Source of the DNA: Parasponia andersonii
Lineage: Eukaryota; Streptophyta; Magnoliopsida; Rosales; Cannabaceae
DNA length: 64,000 nucleotides
NCBI GenBank assembly: GCA_002914805.1
Contig: JXTB01000104.1
Span: forward strand, 688,970-752,969
Direction: 5' to 3'
Below the pieces are notes generated by a model. It worked only from the letters and a program-made list of their open reading frames with translations. It searched no databases and had not been told where the DNA came from. The first letter of the stretch is position 1. Each line of letters begins with the position of its first letter. Shown piece after piece: positions 36,476-48,895 of the stretch. The position numbers were made by a program, and so were the translations under genes.

Positions 36476-36723
36476 GCATCTGTATTAATTGTGATGTTTC
36501 TATTTTTGGTCGAGAACCGGATAACGTTTTAGCACATTTAGCGAGGTGACTTTCAGTCAGGGGTCTGCTAATGCATCCTAATAAAAGTAATTCATCTATA
36601 TAGTAATCAAAACTAGCCTTTATGCTCACGTTACACATCCAAAATTACATAAATACTACCTTCCCCTCAAATCCAAAAACACCTTAAAGCACCCGGCGAG
36701 CACCTTCAAACGTAAGCCTAAGT

Positions 36724-36750
<27 letters not shown>
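36724..36750. repeat. (CT)n microsatellite
   Basis: Uninterrupted CT dinucleotides. Confidence 0.95.
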
Positions 36751-36755
<5 letters not shown>

Positions 36756-37283
36756 CTTTCCTTTTTTTCTTTCTTTCTGGATCGATAGCGCCCTTAAAAT
36801 TTTTAGTATTCGACGTTTCTCATTATAAACCGAACTTGATTCTCCATGCCAAGTTTAAGTTGGCAATTTGAAATTGTAGCCTATCAATACAAAAATGAAC
36901 ATCAATACATCATTAAGCAATGCATGCATATCAGTGTCAAGTTCTAACCATCTTAGATTTTTCATATCCTACCACCTCTTCTTTTTTTTTTCCCCCCCAC
37001 ATTTTAACCAAAATCATGACCACGGTTTTTAACTTTACCGTTCAAAGTTTTCCACTTTGAAAAGTGCACTACTGATACTCTAATTGTTCACTTGGCAGAA
37101 ATCTAACATATAAATGCGTTTGTAAAACAACATAATATAACATCTAGAGTAAGGTGGTGTTTGAGGAGCCGAAGTTGGTGGATGCATGTAGTAGTTTAGG
37201 GTGTACAAAAGGGAAGCATCAAACTCGAATTCTAAAAGCAAAGGATGAACAAAATGGAGCAGAAAGGAAGGATGGGACAGGCT

Positions 37284-37308
37284 CCTCTCTCTCTCTCTCT
37301 CTCTCTCT
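37284..37308. repeat. (CT)n microsatellite
   Basis: Uninterrupted CT dinucleotides. Confidence 0.95.
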
Positions 37309-38598
37309 GGGTCATGTAGTGTTGCGTTATCTTTGCCTTTCAATAATTGTGTTCTCTTTTTTCCCATAAAAGAAAGGATAGGAAGCAACGAAAGAGACAA
37401 ACCAAAAGTACAGATAATCAGAGATAATAGATTAGAAAGCAATGTGGAGACATTACCCTCTCAAAATAAAAAATAAAATAAACCAATTAAGTGGGGTTTC
37501 TTCAGAGCCTTCAAGAACTTATTTTCAGATAAAGCCAATCCCTCCATTCTCTGTCTTTCTCTCTGATAAAAAATTTAAAAAAATAACGATAATAAAGAGA
37601 GTGAGAAGGTGACTGGCAAAGATTAACCATAGGCACGTTCTCTACTGGCACACACTTTATCCAAATGGAGAAGCTAAGAGCAGAAAGCCAGACTGAAAAT
37701 TTACATCAATGTGGAATCACCCCCATTCTCTTTTATGCTGAAACAATTGCTTGCAGCTTAGCTTAGCTAAGATCAGCTCCCTCTGGCAGAAAAGCTCTGC
37801 AACTCCAGCCCACACCACAGATTCTTACTCAAACTTTAAAGCAAAACTGTGCATTACCCTCCCCGTTTTCTTATATGCTATAACCAAACCAATTAATGAA
37901 TAAAACCCAAACCTATTAATTATTATACCAAAAAAGGAAAGGAAAAAAGAAAACTAAAACCAACCCCACTACTCTACTACACCCAGTACCCAACCCCAAC
38001 TTGTCCAAATGTCTCCTTATTTGGTTCCATTCCAAGTTTTATGTCAACTAAGAACTAACCAATAAAGACTAATGCCACATTGCCACTACCTCACCTGACC
38101 AGACCAGTGACCCCATTATTACTGAAGTTTTTTTTTTTAATCTTTTTCAGTTTCGATGGAAACAAACAATGTAATATTGTAATGTAAGTTATTCAATACT
38201 GCATTTTATTTGCCCAATATTACAAACCATCCAACCAATAACTTTCAAAAAAGCTTTACGTAGCTAGTAACTAGCGCTATGTACTACTACTACTTCTTCC
38301 CAAAGTCCCTGGCATTAATTAATTGTATTTAATTATCGGTATTTGATTCATTTCTCCTTTTCCAGAGCTATAGAGCATGTAATAATAAAACTAAATTAAT
38401 TAAATACGCTTAACATCAAAAAACAAAAAAACAAAAAAATAACAGAAAATTTTAAAACACCAATTTAAAATTTTTAGGGAAAAAAAAAAAAAAAAGAAGA
38501 TTCTCGATTTCACAAGGGAGGAAAAAAAAAAAGGGAAAAGAAAAGAGAAAAGAGATAATACACCGAAAAACTGGTCAGACTAGTCTCGATGATGATGA

Positions 38599-39537
38599 TC
38601 AATAAGGCGGCGGAGGCGGCGGCGGCTGTCTGGCCGTTGGGGCCCAAATAACATCGGACGGCAAGCTATATATCGACATCCCGCACGACTCGGCCGGCGC
38701 GTGCCCCCCACTCTCCGCGCCACCGGACAGCGGCGGCGAAAGCCCTTCGGCGGAGCCGGAGTTGCGGGCATCGTCCTCCGCCGGCAGCCGGTGGTACGAT
38801 GGGTTGTTGAAAGACGCCGCGACGACGTAGACGGTCCCGGCGGCGACGAGCGCCCCGGCAACCAAGCCGCCGACGATCTGGCCCTGGGGCCCGGCGAGCG
38901 AGATGGTGAAGCCGTTGGGGACGGGGCAGGATGGCGTCGTCTGGGGGACGAAGGTGGCGGTGATGGAGAGTATGTCGAAGCGGCCGTGGAAGGTGACGGT
39001 GGCCCCCGGGGTGGTCGAGGGCTGCCTAAGGGTGACGTTGGCGACGGTGCCGGAACCGGTGAGGACGCAGAGGCCCATGTTCTTGCGGCGGCAGAACCGG
39101 GCAATCGCCTCGACGATGTCGTTCCCGCCAGGGACCTCCAGGATGTACGGGCTCATAGCCGGCTCGGTGTCCCGGGTTATGATAACGGGTGGCTTGGGCT
39201 TGTTCTTGGAGCCAGGGGGACGGCCCCTGGGCCTCCTCACGACCTCTATGGTAGCTCCGTCGCCGGGCTGGTTGGCATCGGACGTGGGCTTGTTGCTGCT
39301 GTTCGGCCTTTGGGCCGTGGCAGTGGCGGCGGCGCCGCTGCTGCTGCGGCTGGTGTTATCTTCTTCGGAGGTTTGGCATTCTCTTGAGGGTGTTACTTGA
39401 AAGGGATTAGCAAAAGGGTGGAGCTGCTGCTGTTGTTGTTGTTGGTGGTGGTGTTGGTTGTGATGAGAGTGGTGGAGCTTAGAGAACATGATGTGAGTTT
39501 CGTTACTTTTGGGTTGTTCTACATATTCTCCTTTCAT
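38599..39537 (-). CDS. AHL17: AT-hook motif nuclear-localized protein (AHL17-like)
   Basis: A single-exon 312-aa protein. AHL proteins bind AT-rich DNA in the nucleus, oligomerise through the PPC domain and repress growth and flowering genes. The N-terminus MKGEY and a His/Gln run (residues about 22-38) match AHL17-type members. A type-I AT-hook has its RGRPP core at 104-108, followed by GSKNKPKPP. The PPC/DUF296 domain spans about 126-250 and contains GRFDIL (185-190) and the AGPQGQIVGG segment. The end SDVIWAPTAR plus a Pro run and final Tyr also fits AHL17/AHL28. The lack of introns fits clade A. The reading frame is strikingly GC-rich against its surroundings, which creates long spurious frames on both strands. 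The start is chosen by family similarity; there is a later in-frame Met at residue 17. Confidence 0.96.
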   Translation of the reverse strand: MKGEYVEQPKSNETHIMFSKLHHSHHNQHHHQQQQQQQLHPFANPFQVTPSRECQTSEEDNTSRSSSGAAATATAQRPNSSNKPTSDANQPGDGATIEVVRRPRGRPPGSKNKPKPPVIITRDTEPAMSPYILEVPGGNDIVEAIARFCRRKNMGLCVLTGSGTVANVTLRQPSTTPGATVTFHGRFDILSITATFVPQTTPSCPVPNGFTISLAGPQGQIVGGLVAGALVAAGTVYVVAASFNNPSYHRLPAEDDARNSGSAEGLSPPLSGGAESGGHAPAESCGMSIYSLPSDVIWAPTARQPPPPPPPY

Positions 39538-39935
39538 GTTTTTTTCTTTTTTTGGCTTTGGCTTTGTTTAATCTATATTTTTCTTTTTCTTTTTTTATTT
39601 TGGCTTTTTTATAATATAAATCTAGGTGACTCTATGATTGGTTGGTTAATTGGTGACGAAATAGGAATAAGGGAATTGATGTTAGGGTGGTGGTGAGGGA
39701 TTAGTGGTGTGGATGAATAAAAAAAAGGAAAAAAAAGTGGGGGTGGGGGGTGGGAAAGAACAAGAACAAGTAGCAGAAGAGGGGGAGGGGAAAGGGATGG
39801 GCTTGAGAGGTGGACAAGAGAGAGAGGGATGGGGAAGAAGGATTTGAGTAAAGAATAGAAAGAGGGATAGAGAAGGTGATAAATATCAAAGAGTTTCTTT
39901 AATATTAAATAGGATGAGGCTGTTTTAAAGATTAC

Positions 39936-39948
39936 AGAGAGAGAGTGT

Positions 39949-39973
<25 letters not shown>
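39936..39973. repeat. (GA)n microsatellite
   Basis: GA dinucleotides with one GTGT interruption. Confidence 0.95.
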
Positions 39974-39979
<6 letters not shown>

Positions 39980-40058
39980 GTGGGTGAGCTTGGAAACCAA
40001 GTAAAGACTAATGGCGCCGCTGGTTGGAGAGGTAAAGTAGGGCCCACACATCTCACAT

Positions 40059-40085
40059 GAGAGAGAGAGAGAGAGAGAGAGAGAG
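40059..40085. repeat. (GA)n microsatellite
   Basis: Uninterrupted GA dinucleotides. Confidence 0.95.
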
Positions 40086-40140
40086 TAATAATGTCAAATA
40101 AAATGGAAATGAAAATTTTTGGCATTGGGTAGCTCAATGT

Positions 40141-41484
40141 TACACCGCCTTAGTTTTGGGGGGTGTTTTTTTTCTTTAGAATTCTTTTTGGGTTTGAGAG
40201 AGTGAATGAACGAGAGACAGATAGCTAGGAGAGGATATAGTGTTTTTCTTTCCCTTGCCCGACCGAGTGGTTTGATTTGGACTTTTTGATGTTCTTGTTT
40301 TGGGTTATGGGGGATGCCCTTTTCGGCCCCTATTTTCTTCTTCTCTTCTCTTTCTTTGTACAGCGACTAGCAGCAACTTGAGCCTCAAATAAATTCTCTG
40401 ATTAAAGTTTGTCCAAAATCTCAGCTCACTTACTTTGACGATACTACTTTCTAGTTAGTAGTTTCAACTCGGGGCATACCATTTTTTTTCTTTTTTTTTT
40501 TTATTATAGAAAAGCCTTGATTAAAGGAGTCTCAAAGTTCTTTACTAATAATTTTTGTTAATTTGGGCAGCACATTGTGGGATTTTTCCTTTTTTTTTGG
40601 TCTTTTTTTTTTTTTTTTAAATAAGGGGGTCAAATTTCAAAACCAAGGAAAATCTATGCAAAGTTGTAGTTGTACCACCAAGTGGACCCTGATTCATCTA
40701 GGTCTAGTTAATATGTAAACTTAGTTTTAACTGTCAAGAGCGACGCGCTAAAGAAAAGAGTGTCTTTTGGTTTTTTGTTTTCTTTCAGGACGTAAAAGAA
40801 AAAGGTACCTAGAATAATGGGTATTTTCAGAAAATATGAAATACAATATGGAAGATAGAGCATATACAGAGGCATGTAGTATTTTCAGTTGGTGTCCACA
40901 AATACTTTCCTTTTTTCTATGTCTTAATTTGATGGTTGGCTAATTAAGTTACTAAATAATATTCTAGCTTCATCTCTTAAATCATTTTAAATTTGAAGTA
41001 ATTGGGAGACCATTTTCCGTGTGTACTCATTTATGACACTTATGAAGAGATACGATAATATCAAGTTGCACGTATCTAATTATAAGCAAAAGAAATGAAA
41101 AAAGAAAAGGAAAGAAATAGAGAAAAGTAATTAAGAAACACGTATTCACATGGTCAAAGTGAAATTGTAAAGATATAGTTGAGTTGAAAAAATTGGCAAT
41201 ACAATTATTTCTTTGTTTAGTAATTATTACAATCGACGGAGTAGTTTTCAGATTTTTAGTTGAAATGATATTGGAAAAATACTAGCAATACTCTATTTCT
41301 TACCCTCTTCTTTCATGTTTAACTGCTCGATATGTAGACTTGTCAAAAATTAATATCTTGTTAAATAAATGTAACGGATCATAATTAGAGTTATATATTA
41401 AACAATAAAACAAAAAATATAAAGCAAGCAACAAATAGAATGTTGTTAGCACTTATTTTCCTATACGAGGAGTACTGCACTTTT
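40141..41484. other. Intergenic, no gene seen
   Basis: AT-rich with several poly-T runs. It may contain distal promoter of the AHL gene; nothing else recognised. Confidence 0.5.
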
Positions 41485-41880
41485 ATAAATACAACTTGGA
41501 CAAGCAATTCACGAAATTTCTTGATGTTTTCAAGAAACTTCATATCAACACACCGTTTGCAGATTCTCTAGCACAATTACTTAACTATATGAAGTTTTTG
41601 AAAAAAAATTTATCCGAAAGAGGAAGCTATAAAAATATGAAACAATTGCACTTACTGAATAATGTTCCATTCCATCCAAGTTAAAGGATCACAGGAGCTT
41701 TATTATTCCGTGAGCTATTGAAAATTTTTATTTTGGTAAGGTTCTATGTGATTTTGGTGCAAATATCAATCTAACTGCTCTTAATCTATAAGAAGTTGGG
41801 TTTGAGGGAAGCGAAGCCTACAACCGTTTCTTTGAAACTGATAAATAGACCTATAAATTATATCGAAGAGGTATTATGGG
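41485..41880 (+). pseudogene. Gypsy (Athila/Tat-type) gag-protease fragment
   Basis: Plus-strand remains of the segment before and through the protease of Athila/Tat-like gypsy elements. DKQFTKFLDVFKKLHINTPF is followed by a stop at 41682. In shifted frames come the protease motif LCDFGANINLTALNL (family CDLGASINLMPL) near 41745-41790 and KLGLREAKPTTVSLKL near 41795-41840. No other domains remain; the fragment runs directly into LTR-like sequence. Confidence 0.8.
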
Positions 41881-42650
41881 ACCCGTTCTCAAATCATACA
41901 CCACGTGGATGATTAAGTGACAGAATAGGTCATGAGTAGGGCCTACCGACCGACATGTGTCAAGAGTGACTAACTAAAGGCCACGCGAGTCGCACATGGT
42001 ACCGCACCGGCCATTGGGCCGTCGAGTTTAGGGCCGAGCCCATCCCAGACCCTGGATAGATTCGGTCCAGTCCGACCCTTACCTCGACAGCTGGGGGTCA
42101 GAAGGCTCGAGAGTCTTCCACCAGAGTACAATGGACAGCAACTCACAGCTCCAGACCGAACAGAGCATTTAATGCGATCTTAAATAATTGCACGCAAGGG
42201 GCAAGCCGTCCTGATAGAACAGCGGTTTGTCCAAATTTCGTCTCTGACAGACTCGAGCTATAGGAGACGGCGGAAACTAGGCTACAGCGGTGCAGGGGGG
42301 ATCACGGTAATCTCTGCCCGTGACCTTCGGAATAAGTCTTGATGTAACAGGTACTCGGTCCTGAGGTTGAAAACCAGGAGGTTCACAATTTCAAGACCAT
42401 ATATATATGAGTCATGTGTCCCTTTGGAGGAGGCATGTACGCATACAAAAGAAATATTTAAAAGTTTACGAGCAAGAAATAAAGATATATTCATATAGAA
42501 CTAAATCCTTGCTACCCTGAATCAAAGAAAGACCACTGACTTAAGCATCGGAGAGTCTTTGCAGGTGGCCACCCTCGCCTCTCTGACCCTGCCTGAAGTT
42601 CAGAGTACTTTGGAATAGCAAGGACACGTGGACAGTTAGAGGACACAACA
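41881..42650 (+). mobile_element. LTR-like sequence of a gypsy (Tat/Ogre-like) element
   Basis: A comparatively GC-rich block with a TATA-like site (CATATATATATGAG, 42400-42413). Its terminal phrase GACTTAAGCATCGGAGAGTC (42538-42557) is typical of Tat/Ogre-type gypsy LTR ends. It lacks coding sequence. A much more AT-rich relative lies at 44700-45235. Exact ends are uncertain. Confidence 0.6.
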
Positions 42651-44699
42651 TCAATGGTTCAGAGACACGTAGACGGCTGGTGAGGTATCATGAGGATAAA
42701 TTCAATCTTTCTTGCAGATTTTATCATACTTGACCCACGTATCAAATAGTAAGATAAAATTAAAGGAGAAAAAAAGTATTGCTAGCACTTCTCCTCCATA
42801 CAAAGAAAGAAAATAGAAATTGAAAAAAAATAATATACTAACATCTCGTTCGCCATGTTTATCATTCTCCATTTTTATTATTGCTTTTTTGTTTTTTTTT
42901 TCAATATGAAAATGGGCTTTGGGATTTCGAACCATTAGATGGTCCACATCGAGAAGAGATATGGTTAATACTAGACTTTATCCGCAACCATCATCATTCA
43001 CTCCTACTCCAAATGAATCATGTAACATGGAAAATGTTAAAAGTTTTAGATGTCGAATAAGTGATTAATCTGATTCATAATCAAGTGAGATTCATCCAAA
43101 CAATTTCCAACCTACCTTGCAATCTCTACTAGCTTTTTTTTCCAAAGAAAAAATAATACATACATGCTACAGATTAATCTATCGATAATCCTAGTATTGC
43201 ATAAGAATCTGTCCATTACCATCTCCTAATTGTATCCTACGTGTTCGCAACCACCAAAATGGTGGAATTACCAATTAGCCTTATAAATCTAACAACGAGA
43301 TTGCTTTACCGAAAAAGGAAAACAAAAATCATTTATTGGCCGTAATTATGTCGCCAAGAGCCGTGGCTTTCTATCTGAATAACGACAAATTTGATTAGTT
43401 GGAGTATTCATTTTAGCAGCAGCCGGAGTATGCACTGTTCATCCTTCAGAGCTCGCAGGGGTGCCTCTTTTCTCTCTCTCGATCTCGAAAAAATAAAATG
43501 GATATTATTGATGGACAAAGATACAGTAGGTAGAAGATAATATGTATATAAAGTCAACATATAAAAGAAGAAAATAATTAGGGTGAAAAAAAAAAACAGA
43601 TTGTAATTAACCCTTTACATCATAATTTTCTTTTAGAGGGTAAAACAACACACTTCATGTTAGCTAGATTTTAGAGAACATCACGGAACAACATATAGTA
43701 TTATTTATAGCATATACTAACCGAAATTTAAGATTAACAATTTGGTGTTATAAAATGATAAAATGTCTGAGCATTTTTCTAAATTTCGTTTGGGTTTTGG
43801 CTTATCATAAGTCCGATAAAATTCCATCACAATACTGCTATATAGCAGATAACAAATAAGTGCAAATGTCCTTTTTATTACCCTTTTCCTATTTTGTGTT
43901 CTATTTTGGCCAATATGTGCATTCTTATGAATTGTTTAATCCAAGCTTTACATGCACGTGGCCATGTGGCATGTCATGAAAAATTGGTTCCATGTTGGCT
44001 TTTTAACTCGCTTCCCTTATTTTTGAAGTAAGCTAAAAGGGCATTTGGGTGGCTAAAATAAATAAAATTGACAGGAAAAGTCCAAGGGGAAGGCTTAAAG
44101 CACAAGAAAATAAAAAATGGAACTAGGTTAATAATGCAAAACAAGTTTTAACCTATTATTAACACTTCTTTATTGTTTTAAAATCCTTTTCTGGTGTATA
44201 GTGAAGAATCTGGATGGTCAGTTAGTAGGTGAACACTTTAAGGAGATCTGTCCCGTTAGAGACTTAAGTAAAAAGTTTAGTCAAAATCATCCAAAAGTGT
44301 ATAAGACTAAATGCACACGTTCTAAATATGGCATTTCACTTGCAGTTAATTGCATTTTAACCTAAATAAGCTATATTCTATTGACAAATTACTAAAACGA
44401 GAATTACGCATTTCGTAAAAATCTAAGAAAGCATCTTAATAACAAAAATGAGAGTGTTTTAAGTCTATTTTGTTTTGAAATTTTTGATGCTCATGAGTCA
44501 TGATGGCTAGTGTGGAGTCCATTTTCGTAATGTCTGCCACATGGTTCAAGAGGCGGCAAAGCAAAAGAATATAATGGATGAATTTAATACGGACTCCTAA
44601 GGACATTACTTAAATAATAAATGAGTTCTACATAACACGATATAGGTTAATTAAATCCACGAAAATTAATGTTGAACCCCATATGAAATCTATATTAGA
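42651..44699. other. Intergenic, no gene seen
   Basis: AT-rich with homopolymer runs; no coding segment recognised. Open frames are short and lysine- or phenylalanine-rich. Confidence 0.5.
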
Positions 44700-45235
44700 T
44701 AGACACCTTGAAGGGTCAATCGAATCCAAACCACCTCAAACATGAGGTCTGGAACCCTCTAGACTTTCTATTTCTCTGTCCTCACAGGTGACACTCGACC
44801 TAAACTCCGACAGAGCATTTAATGCTCCTTCACAATTACCATGTGTGTTAGGTGAACTACCTTATAGAGCTACAGACAACTACGATCTCGTCTAGTATAG
44901 GCAAATATCGAAATAGATCATGGTAAGCTAAAAACCTCAAATTAAAGGAAATTATAGCATCCATAATCTATAATTTTCGGAGCACATAACGAGAAAAATG
45001 AAATAATTGATCCTAAAATTAGGAGTCATTGGGTACTTAATTTCGGAACACACATATGTGTGACATATTTTTTAGAAAAGAATTGAATTGCTATCTTTAC
45101 TATTTTATATTTTTTCTTATTTTTTGAGAAAAATATCTGACTTAAGTTTCGGAGAGTCTTACAGATGGCTACTCTCAACTCTTTTCTCGGAACTACGAGC
45201 AGAATTAAACCGAACCGAAGAAAACACATAGACAG
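44700..45235 (+). mobile_element. Eroded gypsy LTR related to 41881-42650
   Basis: It shares ACAGAGCATTTAATGC (44811-44826; near 42162 in the other copy), GACTTAAGTTTCGGAGAGTC (45139-45158) and ACAGTTAG near the end. It is far richer in A/T, as expected after long cytosine deamination. Confidence 0.55.
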
Positions 45236-45974
45236 TTAGTAGAAAAATATACTAAGTGCTAGTAGCTCATTTTAGTGAGCTCTCTAGCTCTTTTCATTTT
45301 AGTGCATCCTCCTTGGAGGGTGTTTTTTCCTTTTACAATTTTTGTCTTTGAAAAAAAAAATCAATTCAAGCTAAAAAAATAAATAAATGAACAAAAGGAA
45401 AAGGCATACTGTTTTTAGGAAAAGATATATTAGGTAAAACATTTCAAACTAGCTCACTAGTTCCCTTTGCTGGAAATGAAAGAGTTCATACAATGCGTAT
45501 TGCTTAATTTGAAATTTGGTAATAGATACATTTTCTAAAGATTTGACATCTAAAAATGCATCCATTTTATCATAAAAAGTCAAGTTATCTGTTATGATTT
45601 GACAAAAGCTTTCCCAAACTTTTCTGGTCAGGAAAAATCCTAGCCATGAATAAATTGTACAACAAGGCGTTTTCTTGCACACTTTGCCATCTCTCCTACT
45701 AATCAACTACCACGCTAAATATCTCTTAGGAACATACTTTAGAGCACAGATACAATTGCAAATTTTGAGCACTTCAAAGTTGAAATTAATATTCACCAAT
45801 ATAATTGTACTGTATTATATCCGTAAGTCAAATAAAATGGGTTCATTGTGTTGAAATTAAGCTACATATCAATTTTGGTATTTGAAGTTTCTATTTTGCA
45901 GTTATTTTTTACTTGTAAGATATTAGTAGTTTTTACTTGTGAATTCTTTTTTTTTCCTCCCCTTTTTTATTGAG
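45236..45974. other. Intergenic, no gene seen
   Basis: AT-rich; an open frame at 45449-45706 (minus) shows no recognisable family motif. Confidence 0.5.
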
Positions 45975-45984
45975 TTTCATAATT

Positions 45985-46434
45985 GGATAATTACAAAAAT
46001 ATCTCCAAAATTTATATTAAATGCTCAATTTATTTCATCAGTTTTATATAAAACAAAAATGTATATCCTTTATTATCAAAGAAAAAATGTATACCCTTTT
46101 TAATCAAATAATTTATACATATTCCACATCTAATTTGGTCAAAATAAGAATTTTTTTAAATTACCAAAATACGCTTAACCGAACACAATTAATTAACTAT
46201 AAAAGGAACAATTTTATTACCTAAACTATCATTTATAGTGTTAGGTTGTATTTATTTGGTTAAAAGCTTACACTAAGAGTAGTTTTGTCTTCTTATATGA
46301 CAATTTTGACCAAAAATAGAGAAATGAGTGAAATTTGTATTGATTTACTAATTAATGGGATTTTGTTTTTTTGAAAATCGGAGGATAAATTGAGCATTTC
46401 ACCTAAATTTAAGGGATATTTGTGTAATTTTTCC
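45985..46434. mobile_element. MULE-type MITE (450 bp)
   Basis: The left end GGATAATTACAAAAATATCT and the reverse complement of the right end GGAAAAATTACACAAATATC are alike. The similarity continues inward about 50 bp to the shared ATGCTCAATTTAT. The flanks TTTCATAAT (45975-45983) and TTTGATAGT (46435-46443) agree at 7 of 9 positions, a decayed 9-bp duplication. Confidence 0.65.
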
Positions 46435-46443
46435 TTTGATAGT

Positions 46444-48895
46444 ATGTCTAGTTTGAATTTTAACACTTGTTAAGTTTAAGTTTAAAACTTCTAATGTGTT
46501 TGGTTGAGTTTTAATTAAGCTTACGTTTTTATCCAAAAAAAATAAACTCATTTTTAGAATAAAGGATCAATTTTTCTAAAAATTTAAATTGGTTGCTAAA
46601 TCACTAACACAGCACATAAAAATTACCATTTCGGAAAATTTCCCCTTATTATTGTCTTTCCTTTCGTATTTTTAAATAGGCGTGTCTTTTCTAGTTTTTT
46701 TCGTTCTTTCTTTTTTTTTTAATTTTGGGGGGTGGGGGGGACGTTGAAACCCTAAGAAGTTTCAAATTCAACATTTTAGACATGAAAGCAGACAAAATAA
46801 TGCTACGATAATATTTGATTCAAAATAACAAGAATAGCATGGTAGTTCTAGCAAATGAAAAAAGACTTGAAAGAAAAAAGGGTCGGTCCAAATTGGTGGG
46901 TTTGAAGAATACATACACAGTTGCAATTTCTGAGGCCGAAAGAGAAACTTTAGACATAAAATAATAGTAAGATAGCTCCTATGCGTGCCTAGGATTGGAG
47001 TACCTCTGAAGAAAGGATACTTAGGTTAAAAGGGTGATCAAGTTTAAAGTTTATATATCTGGGTATGTCTCATTTGAACGAACATAACAGGTTGCTTTAA
47101 CCTTCTCCCGTTAAAAGCAAAAGTAAAAAAAGAAATAAAATAAATAAATAAATTTGGCCATGCCTTTCACTCTCTCAGTATCTCATTGATCTTTGTAACA
47201 GAGAAATTTACAGTTAATAAAGACAATCTACGGCGTCCTAAAAATCATCACAAAGGAGAAGGATTGGTCAAGTCATGACTCATGAATGCTTACTTCAAGG
47301 AAAAAAGAAAAAGTCATGGCAGTGCTTATTTCTTAGGAAAATTCTGCGGTTGGTACCAAAATCTCTGTTTGTGGATGATGAGTGTCTTGTTGTCTTTTAG
47401 CACCAAGAATTAGTAGAAACTAGAAAGATTAGGACTAAATTATTGAGAAGTTACTGTGAGGGTAAAAAAAAAAAGAAGATATTTCTTCATTTATTTGTGT
47501 ATATTTATGTTATTTTCTCAAATAAATCATTGATTTGTCAAATGAAATGAAAATTTGTAAATCAATGATTAATGAGGTAAATACCTAAACTCTTTTCTCA
47601 TGCCAAATTAGTTAAGAACAGACGTGATTGTTCTTCCATTCCCTGTTAGCAACTTTTTTTTTATTTGTTCCCAATGAGTTTACTGTCGAGGAACATCTAT
47701 TTTCAGAATCAGAAAATGACTTGATATGATTAACCATAAAAATTAAAAAGGAAACACTTGATCTTAAATGACTAACAAAAATTTCCAAATCATCATTTTT
47801 CTTTATATTGTATTTAATTAATGGATAATTACAATAATATTCCCTAAGTTCCGGCTCTATATATAAGATTCACTTTTAATTCCTAAATATTGCAAAATCA
47901 CCCCTTTTGGATTTCAGTACATTTGAATGTAAACTGGAAAGGCGAGTAGGACACTTCTATTTCTCTCATTAAGTCGTAAGGAATATTTCTGTTAATTCAA
48001 TGAATCTAAAGGGATACTTTTATTTTCAGAAACCGAGGTGAATCATGTAGTTTAGCCAAAATTACTTCACCGGTATTCCCTAGTTCGAGTAAGATATGAA
48101 GTTTATAAGCATATCGATCAACAAATGTAATAAACACGTCTCTTAAGTCGCACTCGAAACGGGCCAAAAAAAAAATGAAAGGTCAAATTTTACATTGGGG
48201 CTTTTGCAGAACTTGAGACTTGAAAGAGAACGTGTGTTACTTGGTTTTGCGTGTTCACTTCTTTGACCATAAATTCTCTCGACACATCAAGTCAAGTGGC
48301 ATTAGTTCTCACTATTCACGTCTCTTAAGTCCAACTCGAAAAGGGCAAAATGGTACAGAAAAGACAACTCAAAGTACTCAGGTTCAGCGGTACCAGATCA
48401 GCTGAAAGTGGTGAGAAGTGAGAACACACTCAGCTGGGGATTACTTTGTAGCAGCAGTCCTTGTTGAATCCAAGTACTTGATCAGGGATACATTAGAACC
48501 ATGCATAAAAAGTTGTACTCGTTAAAACGCTGTGACTGAGACTTATTCTTCAGCGATACTACCAGACAGCTCATAACTCGGCTTTTCGCAGAGATCTTTG
48601 TCCAAGTCAACGAAAACAATACATATAGTTATACGCTTACCTTTGGCTTGAGATATTCTTTCCCACTCTTGTTTTTTTTCCCCCCCTTCAAATACCATAC
48701 AAAAAGAAGAAAAACACAAACACGAGAGAATAAATCTAACTTAGCCATATGAGTCAATCAAATTGGTTCTGGACAGCAGCTACTCAAGGACCAACTCAAT
48801 AATCATGAAGACAATTCCTATAACACAATAATCATAGCTCATGTAGCCAAAAACGCCGGAAAATGCGGAGAAATAGGTGTGGATGCTTTACGATT
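46444..48895. other. Intergenic, 3' side of AP4M
   Basis: No gene recognised. A 35-bp phrase starting CACGTCTCTTAAGTC occurs at about 48136 and again at 48316. The last few hundred bases presumably include the AP4M 3' UTR. Confidence 0.5.

Larger units (their letters stand above)
36476..38598. other. Intergenic, 3' side of the AHL gene
   Basis: No gene recognised. CT microsatellites lie at 36724-36750 and 37284-37308. A less AT-rich stretch (about 37680-37870) contains the palindromic phrase GCTTAGCTTAGCTAAG. The last few hundred bases presumably include the AHL 3' UTR. Confidence 0.5.
39538..40140 (-). promoter_or_regulatory. Upstream region of AHL gene with GA/CT repeats
   Basis: Upstream of the minus-strand AHL start are two long GA tracts (39936-39973 and 40059-40085), which read CT on the coding strand. 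A TATA-like CTATTTAATA lies near 39902-39911 (minus). Such CT tracts are common in plant 5' UTRs and promoters and are bound by BPC/GAGA factors. The transcription start cannot be placed. Confidence 0.5.

Noticed and set aside
37080..37442. 120-codon minus frame
   Set aside because: It reads through a CT microsatellite (Arg-Glu repeat) and has no recognisable domain.
38701..39400. Long plus-strand open frames (up to 228 codons) opposite the AHL gene
   Set aside because: They are by-products of the GC-rich AHL exon; the minus frame has the AT-hook and PPC domain and the others have no motif.
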